NCBI GenBank assembly: GCA_018817195.1
Contig: JAHIUL010000219.1
Location: 1 to 8,364 of the forward strand
Direction of reading: 5' to 3'
DNA: 8,364 nucleotides
Origin: Candidatus Margulisiibacteriota bacterium
GTDB lineage: Bacteria > Margulisbacteria > WOR-1 > O2-12-FULL-45-9
The position numbers and the translations under genes are program-made. A model generated the notes under the pieces. The model had not been told where the DNA came from. It made no database searches and was given only the letters and a program-made list of their open reading frames with translations. Positions 1-6,782 of this stretch are shown here, piece by piece. Positions within the stretch are counted from its first letter, which is position 1. The number at the start of each line of letters is the position of its first letter.

Positions 1-55
1 CTCTGCTTCAGCCAAAAAGAAAATTGAGGCAGCTGGAGGCAAATGCTTAACGTAA
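1..55 (+). CDS. rplO: Large ribosomal subunit protein uL15, C-terminal end (partial)
   Basis: Only the last 17 codons are in the window, read from base 2 and ending with TAA at 53-55. The visible tail reads SASAKKKIEAAGGKCLT, which matches the conserved end of bacterial L15 (the S-A-x-x-K-I-E-A-A-G-G motif). L15 is an assembly and structural protein of the large subunit and normally lies immediately before secY in the spc operon, exactly as here. The last 13 bases overlap the start of secY, and its Gly-Gly codons carry the Shine-Dalgarno bases of secY. The identification rests on a short tail plus gene order; both agree. Confidence 0.88.
   Translation, partial: SASAKKKIEAAGGKCLT
35..39 (+). 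promoter_or_regulatory. Shine-Dalgarno site of secY inside rplO
   Basis: GGAGG lies inside the last codons of rplO, only 3 bases before the secY ATG at 43. The core is strong but the spacing is shorter than usual, which with the 13-base overlap suggests that secY translation is coupled to rplO. Confidence 0.6.
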
Positions 56-1305
56 TTTCCGGTATATTAAATATTGCCGACCTGCGGAAGAAATTCCTGT
101 ACACAATAGGTATGATTATTCTTTTTCGTTTGGGGTCATTTATCCCTGTGGCAGGCATTGATGCGGTCAAGCTGCAAAATTTATTTGGCCAGGGAAATTT
201 GTTGGGCTTTTTGGATCTGTTCACAGGCGGCGCTTTAATGAAATTTTCCATTTTTGCTTTAGGCATTGTGCCTTATATTAATGCTTCAATTATTATGCAG
301 CTGCTGACAGTTGTTGTGCCACAGCTTGAAGAGTTGTCCAAAGAAGGGGATTCCGGCAGAAAGCAGATTGCTCGTTACACCCGCTACTTAACTGTTATCT
401 TGGCCTTGTTTCAGGCAACAGCCATGGCTTTTTGGCTCAGGGGCGTTATGCTTGAAGATTACAATTTTATGGTCTTTTTAGTTGGTTCAGTCATTGCTTT
501 GACTGCTGGCTCAACCATGGTCATGTGGTTTTCTGAATTAATTACAGAGCATGGGATTGGCAATGGTGCATCTCTGTTGATTTTTACTGGAATTGTTTCC
601 CGTATCCCCAGCTATATTGCCCAAACCGTGACCTTGGTTCGCGGCGGAGCTTCTTTGGTTGGAGTTGGTTTATTGCTGTCTGCTTTTTTGTTGATGATTG
701 TGGCAATTGTCATTATTCAGGAAGGACAGCGCCGTATTCAGGTGCAATATGCCAAAAGGGTTGTTGGCCGCAAGATGTATGGCGGTCAAACGACTTATAT
801 ACCGTTGCGTATTAACCAGGGTGGGGTAATTCCAATTATTTTTGCTTCATCTGTATTGTTGTTTCCGGCTACGATCGGGCAATTTATCCCAAATCCAATA
901 GTGCAAAAAATTGTTGGCTTGGTATCGCCATCAGGACCGCTTTATATGGTCTTGTTTTTTGCTTTAATCTTTTTCTTTACTTATTTTTATACGGCAATAA
1001 CATTTAACCCGGCTGAATTGGCTGAGAATATTAAAAAATACGGTGGCTTTATTATGGGCATCAGGCCAGGCCGTCCAACAGCCCAGTATTTAGAATATGT
1101 GATTACTCGCTTAACCATGGTTGGGGCTTTGTTTTTGGCAACTATTGCGGTTATCCCAAATATTGTTGAAGGCTTTACTCACATAACATCGTTCCAGGGT
1201 ATGGGCTCAACTGCATTTTTAATTGTAGTTGGTGTGGCCATGGACCTTGTCAGGCAAATTGAGACTCATTTGATCACCAGGCAGTATGAGGGCTTACTTG
1301 CATGA
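43..1305 (+). CDS. secY: Protein translocase subunit SecY
   Basis: SecY is the pore-forming inner-membrane subunit of the SecYEG channel, which exports unfolded proteins and inserts membrane proteins. The 420 residues are the usual family length and carry about ten hydrophobic segments. Visible family marks are the N-terminal LRKKFLYTIGMIILFRLGSF (14-33), the plug and second-helix region around GFLDLFTGGALMKFSIFALG (55-74), the cytoplasmic loop with YIPLRINQGG (252-261), and the essential cytoplasmic loop GIRPGRPTAQYLE (339-351). Arg341 there corresponds to the SecA-interacting arginine of Escherichia coli SecY. The C-terminus RQIETHLITRQYEGLL is typical. The start at 43 aligns with the family N-terminus although it overlaps rplO. 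The TGA stop overlaps the adk start as ATGA. Nothing looks broken. Confidence 0.98.
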   Translation: MLNVISGILNIADLRKKFLYTIGMIILFRLGSFIPVAGIDAVKLQNLFGQGNLLGFLDLFTGGALMKFSIFALGIVPYINASIIMQLLTVVVPQLEELSKEGDSGRKQIARYTRYLTVILALFQATAMAFWLRGVMLEDYNFMVFLVGSVIALTAGSTMVMWFSELITEHGIGNGASLLIFTGIVSRIPSYIAQTVTLVRGGASLVGVGLLLSAFLLMIVAIVIIQEGQRRIQVQYAKRVVGRKMYGGQTTYIPLRINQGGVIPIIFASSVLLFPATIGQFIPNPIVQKIVGLVSPSGPLYMVLFFALIFFFTYFYTAITFNPAELAENIKKYGGFIMGIRPGRPTAQYLEYVITRLTMVGALFLATIAVIPNIVEGFTHITSFQGMGSTAFLIVVGVAMDLVRQIETHLITRQYEGLLA

Positions 1306-1955
1306 TATTAGTTTTTCTAGGGCCACCTGGTTCTGGCAAAGGGACCCAGGCAAAGGTCTTGTCGGAAAAACGCAAGCTGCCCCATATTTCTTTGGGAGAT
1401 ATTTTAAGGCATGAGGTTAGGCAGGAAAGTGAAATCGGCCTAAGAGCCAAGGAATTCATTAATGCCGGCAAATTGGTGCCGGATGAATTGACAATTGAAT
1501 TGACTAAGAAAAGGATCAGCCAGGCAGATTGCAGCCATGGCTTTATCCTTGATGGTTTTCCGCGCTCAGCAGCACAGGCAGAGGCCCTTGATAAGATGTT
1601 TGTTGACATGGGTTTAACGCTTGATAGCGTTATTTATTTTGCTGTAAATGAGGATGCGGTGGTTGAGCGATTAACAGGCAGGCGCAGTTGTAAAAAGTGC
1701 GGTGCGGTTTATCATATAAAATTTAAACTGCCTAAGGCAGATGATGTGTGTGATGTTTGTGGCGGCGAGCTTTATCAGAGGAAAGATGATCAGGAAGATG
1801 CTATTCGCACCAGGTTTGAGGTTTACGCCCAGCAAACCAAGCCATTGATTGAACGTTATCAAGCGGCAGGGAAGCTGGCGCAAATTGATGCAAATGGTGC
1901 TATTGATGAGGTTTTAAATCGGCTTTTGTCAGTGATTGGGCATGGCAAAGATTAA
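1302..1955 (+). CDS. adk: Adenylate kinase, zinc-lid long form
   Basis: Adenylate kinase catalyses ATP + AMP = 2 ADP in the cytoplasm and balances adenine nucleotides. The 217 residues fit the long bacterial form. The P-loop GPPGSGKGTQ is at 7-16, the AMP-domain motif DGFPRS at 84-89, and the lid spans roughly 123-163. The lid carries Cys130, Cys133, Cys150 and Cys153 in two C-x-x-C pairs, the structural zinc site seen in Gram-positive and many other bacterial enzymes but absent from E. coli Adk. After the lid, RKDDQEDAIRTRF (160-172) holds conserved catalytic and binding arginines. The ATG overlaps the secY stop by four bases and is preceded by GAGGG at 1288-1292, nine bases upstream. Placement between secY and map is common outside the Proteobacteria. 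Confidence 0.98.
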   Translation: MILVFLGPPGSGKGTQAKVLSEKRKLPHISLGDILRHEVRQESEIGLRAKEFINAGKLVPDELTIELTKKRISQADCSHGFILDGFPRSAAQAEALDKMFVDMGLTLDSVIYFAVNEDAVVERLTGRRSCKKCGAVYHIKFKLPKADDVCDVCGGELYQRKDDQEDAIRTRFEVYAQQTKPLIERYQAAGKLAQIDANGAIDEVLNRLLSVIGHGKD

Positions 1956-2700
1956 AATCAAGTCAGCTGAAGAAATCGAGATAATGAAGGAAGCTGGTTT
2001 GATTTTAGGCGAGATTTTAAGTCAAGTGGCCCACGCTGTTAAGCCTGGGGTTACGACTGAGGACCTTGATAGTTTGGCAGAGAAATTGATCCTGCAAAAA
2101 GAATGCCAGCCGGTATTTAAAGGATATCGCGGCTATAAGCATGCTACTTGTATTTCGGTTAATGAAGAAGTAGTCCATGGTATTCCTGGACAAAGAAGCC
2201 TTAAGGAAGGCGATATTATTGGCCTTGATATTGGTTTGAAGCTCAAAGGATTTTGCAGCGATACTGCAATGACTGTTGCGGTTGGCAAGGTATCAAAAAA
2301 AGCAGCCAAACTTTTGCGTATAGGCAAGGCAGCTTTGAAGGCCGGTATTAAGCAGGCCAGGGCAGGCAACCATTTAGGTGATGTTTCAGCTGCCATTGAG
2401 AAAATAGCTGAGGATAATGGATATTCGGTGGTTCGAGATTTGTACGGTCACGGCATTGGCCGCGATTTGCACGAAGATCCATTAATTCCTAATTTTGGGT
2501 TTAAGGGAGAGGGGCTGGAGTTAAAACCAGGCATGGTTTTGGCGATTGAACCGATGTTAAATATTGGCGGTTCAAAGATAGAAACGCTGTCAGATGGCTG
2601 GACAGTGGTGACAGCAGATCGGGAACTGTCATGCCACTTTGAGCACAGTGTCTTGGTCTCAGAAGAAGGTCCGGAAATTTTAACCAAGAGGGTTAATTGA
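1942..2700 (+). CDS. map: Methionine aminopeptidase, type I
   Basis: This enzyme removes the initiator methionine from new proteins at the ribosome. I start it at the ATG at 1942 (252 residues), since [19 protein letters not shown] matches the usual type I N-terminus; a TTG at 1936 would add only Met-Gly. All five dinuclear-metal ligands are visible: Asp96 (GLDIG), Asp107 (CSDTAMT), His170 (YGHGIG), Glu203 (AIEPM) and Glu234 (HFEHSV). The substrate-site histidines His79 (EEVVHGIPG) and His177 (LHEDP) are also present. There is no type II insert and no N-terminal zinc finger, so it is the short soluble type Ia form. The start lies 14 bases inside adk and has no clear Shine-Dalgarno site, so translation probably depends on coupling to adk. 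The stop overlaps the infA start by one base. Confidence 0.97.
   Translation: MAKIKIKSAEEIEIMKEAGLILGEILSQVAHAVKPGVTTEDLDSLAEKLILQKECQPVFKGYRGYKHATCISVNEEVVHGIPGQRSLKEGDIIGLDIGLKLKGFCSDTAMTVAVGKVSKKAAKLLRIGKAALKAGIKQARAGNHLGDVSAAIEKIAEDNGYSVVRDLYGHGIGRDLHEDPLIPNFGFKGEGLELKPGMVLAIEPMLNIGGSKIETLSDGWTVVTADRELSCHFEHSVLVSEEGPEILTKRVN
2688..2692 (+). promoter_or_regulatory. Shine-Dalgarno site of infA, decides the start
   Basis: GAGGG inside the end of map ends seven bases before the ATG at 2700. That spacing favours ATG 2700 over the in-frame TTG at 2697, which would add only one residue. Confidence 0.65.
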
Positions 2701-2921
2701 TGGCAAAAGAAAAAGATATTATTGAGCTTGAAGGAGAGGTTACCGAAGCGTTGCCGAATGCGCTCTTTCGGGTAAAGCTGGAAACGGGTCAATTAGTTTT
2801 GGCCCATGTTTCAGGTAAGATTCGCAAGCACTGGATTAGAATTTTACCTGGGGATAAAGTTAAAGTGGAGCTTTCCCCCTATGATTTGACTCGTGGCAGA
2901 ATTACTTATCGTTTAAAATAG
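2700..2921 (+). CDS. infA: Translation initiation factor IF-1
   Basis: IF-1 binds the A site of the small subunit during initiation and helps IF-2 and IF-3 select the start complex. The 73 residues form the single S1-like OB fold of the family: [20 protein letters not shown] at the start, then the conserved [20 protein letters not shown] core, then the [20 protein letters not shown] strand region ending in GRITYRLK. Length and sequence are canonical. The ATG shares its A with the TGA stop of map, so the two are likely translationally coupled. The stop is TAG, and rpmJ follows after 14 bases. Confidence 0.98.
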   Translation: MAKEKDIIELEGEVTEALPNALFRVKLETGQLVLAHVSGKIRKHWIRILPGDKVKVELSPYDLTRGRITYRLK

Positions 2922-2935
2922 TTTAGGAGAAATTT

Positions 2936-3049
2936 ATGAAAGTTAGATCGTCAGTTAAAAAAATATGCGCTAAGTGTAAAATCATCCGCAGACGCGGACG
3001 CGTTTATGTTATTTGTGAGAATCCGAAACACAAACAGAGACAAGGATAA
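2936..3049 (+). CDS. rpmJ: Large ribosomal subunit protein bL36, zinc-binding form
   Basis: This small gene encodes a 37-residue basic protein beginning [21 protein letters not shown]36 binds 23S rRNA late in large-subunit assembly. The zinc ligands are intact as Cys11, Cys14, Cys27 and His32 (C-x2-C-x12-C-x4-H), so this is the ancestral zinc-containing (C+) form rather than the zinc-free paralogue that some bacteria express in zinc shortage. The Shine-Dalgarno site TAGGAGA (2924-2930) lies five bases before the ATG. Its place between infA and rpsM is the classical one. Confidence 0.98.
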   Translation: MKVRSSVKKICAKCKIIRRRGRVYVICENPKHKQRQG

Positions 3050-3051
3050 CG

Positions 3052-3057
3052 AGGAGG
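3052..3057 (+). promoter_or_regulatory. Shine-Dalgarno site of rpsM
   Basis: AGGAGG, a perfect anti-Shine-Dalgarno match extended by T, lies just after the rpmJ stop and 10 bases before the ATG at 3068. The 18-base rpmJ-rpsM gap has no room for a separate leader structure. Confidence 0.75.
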
Positions 3058-3067
3058 TAAATTCAGG

Positions 3068-3448
3068 ATGGTAAGACTTGTTGGAGTAGATTTGCCGGCG
3101 AATAAAAACATAGAAGTTGGCTTAACCTATATTTACGGCATTGGTCCAGCCTCAAGCAAGGAAATATTAGCCAAGGCCGGACTTGATCCTTTTTTGAAAG
3201 TAAGGGATTTAACGGATGCTGATGTTGTTGCGATCAGGGATGCCATGAAAGCCTTTTTGCTTGAAGGCGACCTGCGCAGGGAGATTAATAATTCAATTAA
3301 GCGTTTGGTTGAAATAGGCGCATACCGCGGCAGCCGTCATCGTAAAGGCCTGCCGTGCCGGGGTCAGCGGACCAAAACAAACGGACGCACCCGTCGAGGA
3401 AAAAGAAAAACAGTTGGCTTAGGCAAACCAAAGGAGGAGAAGACGTAA
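3068..3448 (+). CDS. rpsM: Small ribosomal subunit protein uS13
   Basis: S13 sits at the head of the 30S subunit and contacts the P-site tRNA and the large subunit through bridge B1. The 126 residues begin [20 protein letters not shown], followed by the helix-two-turn-helix motif [20 protein letters not shown] (21-40). The strongly basic C-terminal region, from [20 protein letters not shown] (87-106) through TRRGKRKT, threads towards the tRNA. The protein is slightly longer than E. coli S13, within the normal bacterial range. Its TAA stop is in the same reading frame as rpsK, which begins two codons later. Confidence 0.98.
   Translation: MVRLVGVDLPANKNIEVGLTYIYGIGPASSKEILAKAGLDPFLKVRDLTDADVVAIRDAMKAFLLEGDLRREINNSIKRLVEIGAYRGSRHRKGLPCRGQRTKTNGRTRRGKRKTVGLGKPKEEKT
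3432..3437 (+). promoter_or_regulatory. Possible distant Shine-Dalgarno site of rpsK
   Basis: AGGAGG lies in the last codons of rpsM, with 17 bases between it and the rpsK ATG at 3455. This is longer than the usual 5-10 bases. No better-placed purine stretch is visible nearer the start, so rpsK may rely on coupling to rpsM or on ribosomes sliding from this site. Confidence 0.45.
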
Positions 3449-3454
3449 TTTATT

Positions 3455-3847
3455 ATGGCTAATGAAAAAACACCAGTAAAAAAGAAAAAGCATAAAAAGG
3501 TTTCTGCATTGGGGGTTGCCCATATTAAGGCAACATTTAATAACACTATTGTTTCCATTACTGATTCCAGCGGGGCGCTGGTTTCCTGGTCATCTGCCGG
3601 CGCGGTTGGGTTCAAGGGGACTAAAAAGGGTACCCCATTTGCCGCATCATCAGCAGCTGAAACTGCAGCGCGTAAGGCGCTTGAAATGGGCATGAGGGAG
3701 ATAAATGTTTTAGTTAAAGGTCCTGGTTCCGGCAGGGAAACAGCTATTCGCTCGCTCCAATCTGCTGGACTGGAAATTAATTCTATTAAAGATGTGACGC
3801 CAATACCGCATAATGGTTGCAGGCCGCCGAAAAGGAGAAGAGTCTAA
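3455..3847 (+). CDS. rpsK: Small ribosomal subunit protein uS11
   Basis: S11 forms part of the 30S platform near the E site and the mRNA exit. The 130 residues have a short Lys-rich N-terminal tail (KKKKHKK at 9-15) and then the conserved start of the fold, [20 protein letters not shown] (20-39). The core motif [18 protein letters not shown] (47-64) and the family C-terminus ending [13 protein letters not shown] follow. Asn120-Gly121 is the equivalent of the Asn-Gly site that becomes isoaspartate in E. coli S11. The TAA stop shares one base with the rpsD ATG (TAATG), suggesting translational coupling. Confidence 0.98.
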   Translation: MANEKTPVKKKKHKKVSALGVAHIKATFNNTIVSITDSSGALVSWSSAGAVGFKGTKKGTPFAASSAAETAARKALEMGMREINVLVKGPGSGRETAIRSLQSAGLEINSIKDVTPIPHNGCRPPKRRRV

Positions 3848-4464
3848 TGGGGAGACAAACAGGGCCAAGATGTAAGATTTGCCGGAGGGAAAAAGAAAAA
3901 TTATTTCTTAAAGGTGAAAAATGTGCTACAGAGAAGTGTCCTTTTTCGCGTCGTTCTGCTGCCGGAGGCAAGCGCGGCAGGATGCCGCTGAGAATGTCTG
4001 AATATGGTATTCGTCTGAGGGAGAAACAAAAAGCCAGACGGATTTATGGTTTAACAGAAAGACAATTTGAAAAATATTTTGATGAAGCATCAGCCAGAAA
4101 AGAATCAACTGCTGAAATGTTGTTTGCTTTTTTGGAAAGGCGGTTGGACAATGTTGTTTTCCGCGCCGGGTTTGTTGAGTCCCGCCGCAGCGCCCGCCAG
4201 GTAGTGCACCACGGCGGTATTTTGGTTAACGGTAAAAAAGTTGATGTACCTTCATACCGTGTGCGTGAAGGAGACGCAATTAAGGTGGCTGCTTCAGCTG
4301 TGCCTATCATGCAGCTGGTTCAGAAGAAAATGCCAGATTATACTGCTCCCGCCTGGTTAACAGTAACCGGTGAGGGCGAAGCAAAAGTAGCATCTATTCC
4401 AAAGCGGTCAGAAATTGATACAGCAATCGAAGACCATTTAATTGTTGAGTATTATTCTCGATAA
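3847..4464 (+). CDS. rpsD: Small ribosomal subunit protein uS4, zinc-binding form
   Basis: S4 is a primary 16S rRNA-binding protein that starts 30S body assembly. I start it at ATG 3847 (205 residues), nine bases after AAGGAG at 3832-3837; an upstream in-frame TTG at 3817 would add ten residues from rpsK sequence and does not match the family. The N-terminus [18 protein letters not shown] carries a four-cysteine zinc site, Cys9, Cys12, Cys26 and Cys31, the ancestral form also found in Thermus. The S4 RNA-binding domain starts near 98 (RRLDNVVFRAGF) and includes SRRSARQVVHHGGILVNGKK (112-131). In many bacteria S4 represses its own operon; no target structure is recognisable here. The gene lies between rpsK and rpoA, unlike Bacillus, where rpsD is elsewhere. 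Confidence 0.98.
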   Translation: MGRQTGPRCKICRREKEKLFLKGEKCATEKCPFSRRSAAGGKRGRMPLRMSEYGIRLREKQKARRIYGLTERQFEKYFDEASARKESTAEMLFAFLERRLDNVVFRAGFVESRRSARQVVHHGGILVNGKKVDVPSYRVREGDAIKVAASAVPIMQLVQKKMPDYTAPAWLTVTGEGEAKVASIPKRSEIDTAIEDHLIVEYYSR

Positions 4465-4476
4465 TTAAGTTTTAAA

Positions 4477-4483
4477 AAGGAGG
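4477..4483 (+). promoter_or_regulatory. Shine-Dalgarno site of rpoA
   Basis: AAGGAGG ends nine bases before the ATG at 4493, optimal strength and spacing. It occupies most of the useful part of the 28-base rpsD-rpoA gap, the longest intergenic gap in the window. No promoter or terminator is visible in that gap. Confidence 0.75.
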
Positions 4484-4492
4484 CAGTCTAGA

Positions 4493-5443
4493 ATGATTCA
4501 TATTGGAGAGAAACCGTGGGTGAAAGTGGCTGAAGGTTCGGATACGTTTGGCCAGTTTGTTGTAGAGCCGCTGGAGCGAGGTTACGGGACTACATTGGGG
4601 AATGCTTTGAGGCGTGTATTGCTGTCATCCCTTTACGGCGCAGCGATTACAGCTGTTAAGATCGATGGGGTGGCCCATCCTTTTTCAAATATTTCAGGGG
4701 TTACCGAGGATGTCCTGCAGATACTGCTTAATCTGAAGGAGATTGTTATTCGTTGCCATTCTGAGCAGCCAAAGGTGGTTACGCTTAAGGCAAAAGGCAA
4801 AGGCGAAGTTAAGGCCGGGGACATTGAGCATGATGCTGAGATTGAGATAGTTAACCCTGATCACAAGATTGCCACACTGGAAAGTTCCGGCAAGCTTGAG
4901 ATGGAGTTAATAATTGAGCGGGGCAGGGGTTATGTTTCTTCTGAAAGAAACAAGAAGTCCAAACTGCCTGTGGGTTATATACCGACTGATTCACTTTTTT
5001 CGCCTGTATTAAAAGTAAATCTTACTACTGAAGAAGTGCGTGTTGGTCAAGAAATCAATTATGATCGTTTAGTCCTGTCTGTTTGGACGAACGGTGCGGT
5101 CAAGCCTGAAGATGCTGTCAGGGAAAGCGCTAAGGTTTTGGCCAAGCACGTGGACTTGTTTGTTCATCTGGGGGAAAAGATTGATATACTTGGTGTTGAG
5201 TCTGAAAAGGGCCCAGAGGGCGTGTCTGAGGCGACGCTGGAAATGAGCATTGAAGACCTTGAGCTTTCAGCCAGGTCTCTCAACTGCCTCAAAAATGCCA
5301 ATATCAAAACAGTTGGAGAATTGATTTCCAACTCTCTGGAAGACTTGATGAGGTATAAGAATTTTGGTGCAAAGTCGCTTGATGAGGTCAGGGAAAAACT
5401 GGCCGAATACAAATTAGCATTAAAAGGGGAAAAGCTTGAATGA
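4493..5443 (+). CDS. rpoA: DNA-directed RNA polymerase subunit alpha
   Basis: The alpha subunit dimerises to nucleate assembly of RNA polymerase, and its C-terminal domain contacts UP elements and activators. The 316 residues are close to the usual length. The N-terminal domain shows the signature FVVEPLERGYGTTLGNALRR (22-41), with the arginine pair that faces the beta subunit, then LLSSLYGAAITAVKIDGV. The insert domain and the DSLFSPVLKVN stretch (166-176) follow. After a short acidic linker near 235-245, the C-terminal domain begins at about 255 with ELSARSLNCLK (257-267) and NFGAKSLDEVREKL (290-303). Arg261, Asn264, Cys265 and Lys294 correspond to E. coli Arg265, Asn268, Cys269 and Lys298, so the DNA-binding surface looks intact. 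The TGA stop overlaps rplQ as ATGA. Confidence 0.98.
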   Translation: MIHIGEKPWVKVAEGSDTFGQFVVEPLERGYGTTLGNALRRVLLSSLYGAAITAVKIDGVAHPFSNISGVTEDVLQILLNLKEIVIRCHSEQPKVVTLKAKGKGEVKAGDIEHDAEIEIVNPDHKIATLESSGKLEMELIIERGRGYVSSERNKKSKLPVGYIPTDSLFSPVLKVNLTTEEVRVGQEINYDRLVLSVWTNGAVKPEDAVRESAKVLAKHVDLFVHLGEKIDILGVESEKGPEGVSEATLEMSIEDLELSARSLNCLKNANIKTVGELISNSLEDLMRYKNFGAKSLDEVREKLAEYKLALKGEKLE

Positions 5444-5790
5444 GGCACAGGAAAGGAAACAGAAAACTTAGCAAAGCTACAGACCAAAGGCTGGCATTGA
5501 TCCGGAGCATGGTAAGGTCGCTCTATATCCACGGCAGGATAGAGGTTACCCTGACCCGCGCAAAAGAAGTCCGCAAGATGGCGGAAAAATATATTGCCAT
5601 CAGCAAAAAGAATGACTTAAATGCCAGGCGCAAGATGGAAAAATTTCTTGGAGAGAAAAAGGTTGTTACCCAGGTATTTAAGACCTTTCCAGAGCGTTTT
5701 GAAGGCCGGCCCGGAGGCTTTACCCGCATTATTAAAACTGGTTTTCGCAAGGGAGATGCTGCTCCTTTGGCGATTCTAGAGTTGGTTTGA
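5440..5790 (+). CDS. rplQ: Large ribosomal subunit protein bL17
   Basis: L17 is a bacteria-specific protein near the peptide exit on the 50S subunit. The 116 residues start MRHRKGNRKLSKATDQRLAL, the family hallmark, continue with LTRAKEVRKMAEKYI (38-52), and end with the conserved GGFTRIIKTGFRKGDAAPLA (92-111) and AILELV. Length is normal for the short bacterial form. The start overlaps the rpoA stop by four bases and has AAGGGGA (5424-5430) nine bases upstream, so rpoA and rplQ are probably coupled. The gene is followed after 17 bases by rplM, without the truA or transporter genes often found at this point in Gram-positive bacteria. Confidence 0.97.
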   Translation: MRHRKGNRKLSKATDQRLALIRSMVRSLYIHGRIEVTLTRAKEVRKMAEKYIAISKKNDLNARRKMEKFLGEKKVVTQVFKTFPERFEGRPGGFTRIIKTGFRKGDAAPLAILELV

Positions 5791-5807
5791 TAGGAGAAGA
5801 TTAATCC

Positions 5808-6245
5808 ATGAAGAAGAATAAAACTAAATACGAAAAAAAGGAAACAGTCAAAAGAGACTGGTATCTGGTTGATGTTTCCGGCAAGGTGCTGGGTAAATTT
5901 GCCGTTAAGCTGGCTACCTACCTGCGCGGCAAACATAAGGCAATTTATACGCCGCATGTTGACTGCGGGGACTACATTGTTGTTATTAACGCTGATAAGC
6001 TGGTTGTTACCGGTAAAAAAATGGAGCAAAAAATTTATTTTACCCACTCTGGCTATCCAGGCGGTAAAAAATTGCTTTCATTAGAAGAAATGATGCAGAG
6101 AAAGCCGGAAAAAGTTGTTCAGCTGGCTGTAGCTGGCATGCTGCCTAAGTCTAAGCTAGGCAGGAAAATGCTGACCAAGCTAAAGGTTTATGCTGGTTCG
6201 GCCCATCCCCATAAGGCGCAAAAATTGCAGAAACTTGAGGTGTAA
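5808..6245 (+). CDS. rplM: Large ribosomal subunit protein uL13
   Basis: L13 is an early-assembling 23S rRNA-binding protein. The 145 residues include [19 protein letters not shown] (12-30), [20 protein letters not shown] (40-59), the [12 protein letters not shown] strand (60-71) and the family motif [20 protein letters not shown] (109-128), followed by [10 protein letters not shown]. The N-terminal basic stretch is a few residues longer than in E. coli. A TAGGAG site at 5791-5796 lies 11 bases before the ATG, just after the rplQ stop. Only five bases separate its TAA from rpsI, the usual L13-S9 pairing. Confidence 0.98.
   Translation: MKKNKTKYEKKETVKRDWYLVDVSGKVLGKFAVKLATYLRGKHKAIYTPHVDCGDYIVVINADKLVVTGKKMEQKIYFTHSGYPGGKKLLSLEEMMQRKPEKVVQLAVAGMLPKSKLGRKMLTKLKVYAGSAHPHKAQKLQKLEV
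6237..6242 (+). promoter_or_regulatory. Shine-Dalgarno site of rpsI, supports the long start
   Basis: GAGGTG in the last codons of rplM lies eight bases before the ATG at 6251. Its position supports translation of the long form of S9. Confidence 0.65.
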
Positions 6246-6250
6246 AATAA

Positions 6251-6778
6251 ATGGCAGAGAAGAAAAAAGAAAGTAAGAAGAAAAAATCAGCGGCTCAGCC
6301 GGCAGCGGAAGCAAAACCTGCTGCTGAGGTTAAGAAAATAGTTATGGTGAAGACAGGGCTAAAGCCAAAGAAAACAATCTTGCCTCCAGGGACAAAATAT
6401 TACGGTACTGGCCGCCGCAAAGAAGCTGTGGCAAAAGTTTGGCTGGTTTCCGGCAGCGGCAAGGTTGTGCTTAATGGCCGTGATTTTTCTGATTACTTTG
6501 CAGGCCGAAAATCTCTTGAGATTAAAGTCTTAAAGCCATTGGTTGTGACTGGCAATGAAAAAAGCTTTGATGTTTATGCAACTACCCTGGGTGGGGGAGT
6601 TCCTGGCCAGGCAGGCGCAGTTTGCATGGGAATTGCCCGTGCCCTGCTGCAGGTTAACCCTGATTTGAGGATTAAATTAAAAAGAGAAGGATTGCTGCGC
6701 CGAGATCCGCGCATGAAAGAGCGCAAGAAATACGGCCTCAAACGCGCGCGCAAGGCATTCCAATACACAAAGAGGTAA
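6251..6778 (+). CDS. rpsI: Small ribosomal subunit protein uS9 with long Lys/Ala-rich N-terminal extension
   Basis: S9 lies in the 30S head, and its basic C-terminal tail reaches the P-site tRNA. The 175 residues exceed the usual roughly 130. The S9 fold begins at [16 protein letters not shown] (50-65), continues through [20 protein letters not shown] (114-133), and ends with [20 protein letters not shown] (150-169) and FQYTKR, whose terminal Lys-Arg pair is the tRNA-contacting tail. Residues 1-49 are an extra, low-complexity segment: a Lys/Glu run (2-12), an Ala/Pro/Glu run (14-26) and a Lys-containing linker. The ATG at 6251 has a good Shine-Dalgarno site, but Met32 at 6344 is an alternative start. 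The fold itself is complete; only the length of the extension is uncertain. Confidence 0.97.
   Translation: MAEKKKESKKKKSAAQPAAEAKPAAEVKKIVMVKTGLKPKKTILPPGTKYYGTGRRKEAVAKVWLVSGSGKVVLNGRDFSDYFAGRKSLEIKVLKPLVVTGNEKSFDVYATTLGGGVPGQAGAVCMGIARALLQVNPDLRIKLKREGLLRRDPRMKERKKYGLKRARKAFQYTKR
6326..6330 (+). promoter_or_regulatory. Possible internal Shine-Dalgarno site before Met32 of rpsI
   Basis: GAGGT lies 13 bases before the in-frame ATG at 6344. Use of this start would give a 144-residue S9, nearer the family size. Spacing is longer than ideal, so this is only a possibility. Confidence 0.25.
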
Positions 6779-6782
6779 TTCT

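Noticed and set aside
1488..1493. TTGACA inside adk, resembling a -35 promoter box
   Set aside because: No TATAAT-like box lies 16-18 bases downstream, and the hexamer is within conserved coding sequence (Glu-Leu-Thr-Ile codons).
3050..3067. Possible E. coli-type S4-binding pseudoknot leader before rpsM
   Set aside because: The rpmJ-rpsM gap is only 18 bases and is mostly Shine-Dalgarno sequence, so the roughly 100-base E. coli leader cannot fit without using rpmJ coding sequence. I could not see a convincing pairing.
5523..6047. A 174-codon open frame on the minus strand opposite rplQ and rplM
   Set aside because: It lies entirely across two well-recognised genes and their junction, and its translation has no recognisable family features. 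It is best explained as a shadow of the coding strand.
6270..6335. Low-complexity repeat at the start of rpsI as a possible DNA repeat element
   Set aside because: The Lys and Ala runs arise from mixed codons (aaa/aag, gcg/gca/gct) without a regular DNA repeat unit, so it is protein-level composition rather than a DNA repeat.
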